Source: Struthidea cinerea
Lineage: Eukaryota > Chordata > Aves > Passeriformes > Corcoracidae
Direction of reading: 5' to 3'
Length of the DNA: 64,000 bases
Assembly (NCBI GenBank): GCA_013397865.1
Contig: VZTI01004088.1
Span: 1,909,478 to 1,973,477, forward strand
Notes under the pieces: model-generated
Databases searched by the model: none
What the model was told of the DNA's origin: nothing
Seen by the model: the letters and a program-made list of their open reading frames with translations, nothing else
Part shown: one piece after another, positions 62,820 through 64,000 of the stretch
Layout: every line of letters begins with the position of its first letter
Position numbering within the stretch: position 1 is the stretch's first letter
Made by a program: the position numbers and the translations under genes

Positions 62820-64000
62820 GGTGTCCTTGTAAAGAGTTTATTTTACAACCATCTTTTATTCATTAAAACTGGTATTCCAAAGGGAATCAGAGATTTTTAA
62901 AAAATACTACTAATGCCATTTTCCTTCAGCTTTATTTCTTTTTTATTTTTCTAAGTCAAATGAGTCAGTATATTGGTATTCCTAATTCATCCACCTTGCA
63001 TTTTGATGAGTTAGTTACCATCATTGTTCTACATTATGAAATTTCAAAGTCTCTTTGGAATACTAATTTCCTATTTATAGGTTTAAATTTTTTTATTTCA
63101 TCCTATTTCCCTGATTTTTCTCTCAACAGGTGCTGCTGTAAAATTTAATATAAAATATTTAGTCACAAAATAGTATTGCTTTTATGCATATTGTGGCAAG
63201 ATTTTTTTCCTCCAATAAAAACTATACCATCTTCCATAAATTCCTTAACACATTAAGAACTGTGATGCGGAATAAAATTACACAGTGTGAAACAGGTACC
63301 AGCACAACAGTGAGATTATATTACATCAAAAAATTTTAATGGTCCCAAATATATACTCAACAACTAAGCATACACTCAGGGGGGCAAAAAAAATTATGAC
63401 ACAAAAGTGACCACATCTAGAATTCCACTCAATCTTTAATCAAGAAGGGACAAACAAATCCCCCACCTCAAAAAAAAATTTCTGCAGTTTAAAGGGCAAA
63501 GGGAACAGATTTAAAAAAAAAGAGGAAACTTTATATTCGGCCCTCCCCCGCAGAGGTTTTTAAAACCTGTTGTAGCTTGAGTAAAATGTTCAGAATGTAC
63601 GATTTCAAAGGCAGGTCTCTTTTATACAAAGAAACTGCTGGCATTCTTAACTAGTGAAGAACTACGGCAAAACCTGCCTTTTCTTCAGAAGTCTCATACA
63701 TGGTCCAAGAAAGCATATTCTGATTGTAGCAACTGACCAGCCAATCCAGAGTTCCACTAACAAAACTCCTGCCCTGTTGGCTTTTTTTTTTCTTTTCTTT
63801 TTTNNNNNNNNNNNNNNNNNNNNNNNNNNNNNNNNTTGTTTTGTTTTGTTTTCCATTTCCTTCCCTGAGAAAAGGGCAACATGTGGTCCAAGCTGGAGAA
63901 CTCAAAGGCGTAAGTCCTTCCCCTAAACAAAGTATTTCTCCTTCTTCTGCTCCTTTGAATTGGCACTTGATTGGCAGAAATCCATTTGTATAGGTTGATC
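62820..64000 (-). other. Putative 3' UTR of the next minus-strand gene (PPP4R3A by synteny)
   Basis: On the minus strand this is long, T/A-rich, repeat-poor sequence without coding potential. It ends with two AATAAA signals 18 bp apart (plus 62855-62860 and 62837-62842), as expected for the end of a 3' UTR. In other vertebrates the gene upstream of CCDC88C on the same strand is PPP4R3A (SMEK1), whose 3' end would therefore face this side. No PPP4R3A coding sequence is in the window, so the identity is inference only. The sequence could equally be plain intergenic DNA. Confidence 0.3.
63804..63835. other. Assembly gap, 32 N
   Basis: Run of N inside a T-rich stretch followed by ttttg repeats, so it is probably an unresolved low-complexity tract. 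Frames crossing it are not genes. Confidence 0.99.

Noticed and set aside
1..64000. CRISPR arrays, tRNA or rRNA genes, bacterial-type operons
   Set aside because: No spaced repeats, no tRNA A/B-box pair and no rRNA sequence was seen. The window is vertebrate nuclear DNA.

Overview
The window is eukaryotic, almost certainly from a bird. A degenerate but easily recognised CR1 LINE lies at about 13.66-14.65 kb and a second CR1 tail near 58.9 kb. Two LTRs and an LTR fragment look like avian endogenous retrovirus families. The LTR fragment at 44.57 kb resembles a family I associate with songbirds, so Passeriformes is likely but not proven. There is no prokaryotic gene, CRISPR array, operon or origin.

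The one protein-coding gene I can establish is the 5' part of CCDC88C (DAPLE) on the minus strand. Ten coding exons run from the start codon at 52855 down to 230. They join in frame into residues 1-350: the N-terminal Hook-type (calponin-homology-like) domain, a Pro/Ser-rich linker and the beginning of the long coiled coil. Exon coordinates, 5' to 3' on the gene, are 52855-52796, 52680-52580, 45257-45149, 14793-14724, 5548-5490, 3879-3796, 2490-2350, 1647-1463, 923-842 and 388-230. All ten acceptors are AG. Nine donors are GT, and the last is a GC donor (AG|GCAAGT). The rest of the gene, including the G-alpha-binding and Dishevelled/PDZ-binding C-terminus known for the family, lies beyond the left edge.

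Layout: 0-5.6 kb holds exons 10 to 5 in short introns. From 5.5 to 14.7 kb is intron 4 with the CR1 at its start. From 14.8 to 45.1 kb is the 30.4-kb intron 3, mostly unremarkable AT-rich sequence with a GT microsatellite, several A/C- or T/G-rich tracts, a GC-rich patch, a G-quadruplex motif and a few exon-like open segments. From 45.3 to 52.6 kb is intron 2. From 52.5 to 53.9 kb is the CpG-island promoter, interrupted by a 142-bp assembly gap. From 54 to 64 kb is intergenic: a second CpG island at about 54.9 kb, two minus-strand LTRs that look like solo insertions with target-site duplications (577 bp with a 4-bp duplication; 1,077 bp with a 5-bp duplication), a CR1 tail, and at the right edge what looks like a minus-strand 3' UTR. 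From known vertebrate gene order that UTR would belong to PPP4R3A, but this is inference.

I did not find a previously undescribed biological system. The observations most worth a second look are the GC-AG intron, a perfect 16-bp-stem hairpin in intron 6, a 33-bp direct duplication that brackets an 80-bp LTR fragment, the second CpG island, and exon-like open segments inside intron 3.
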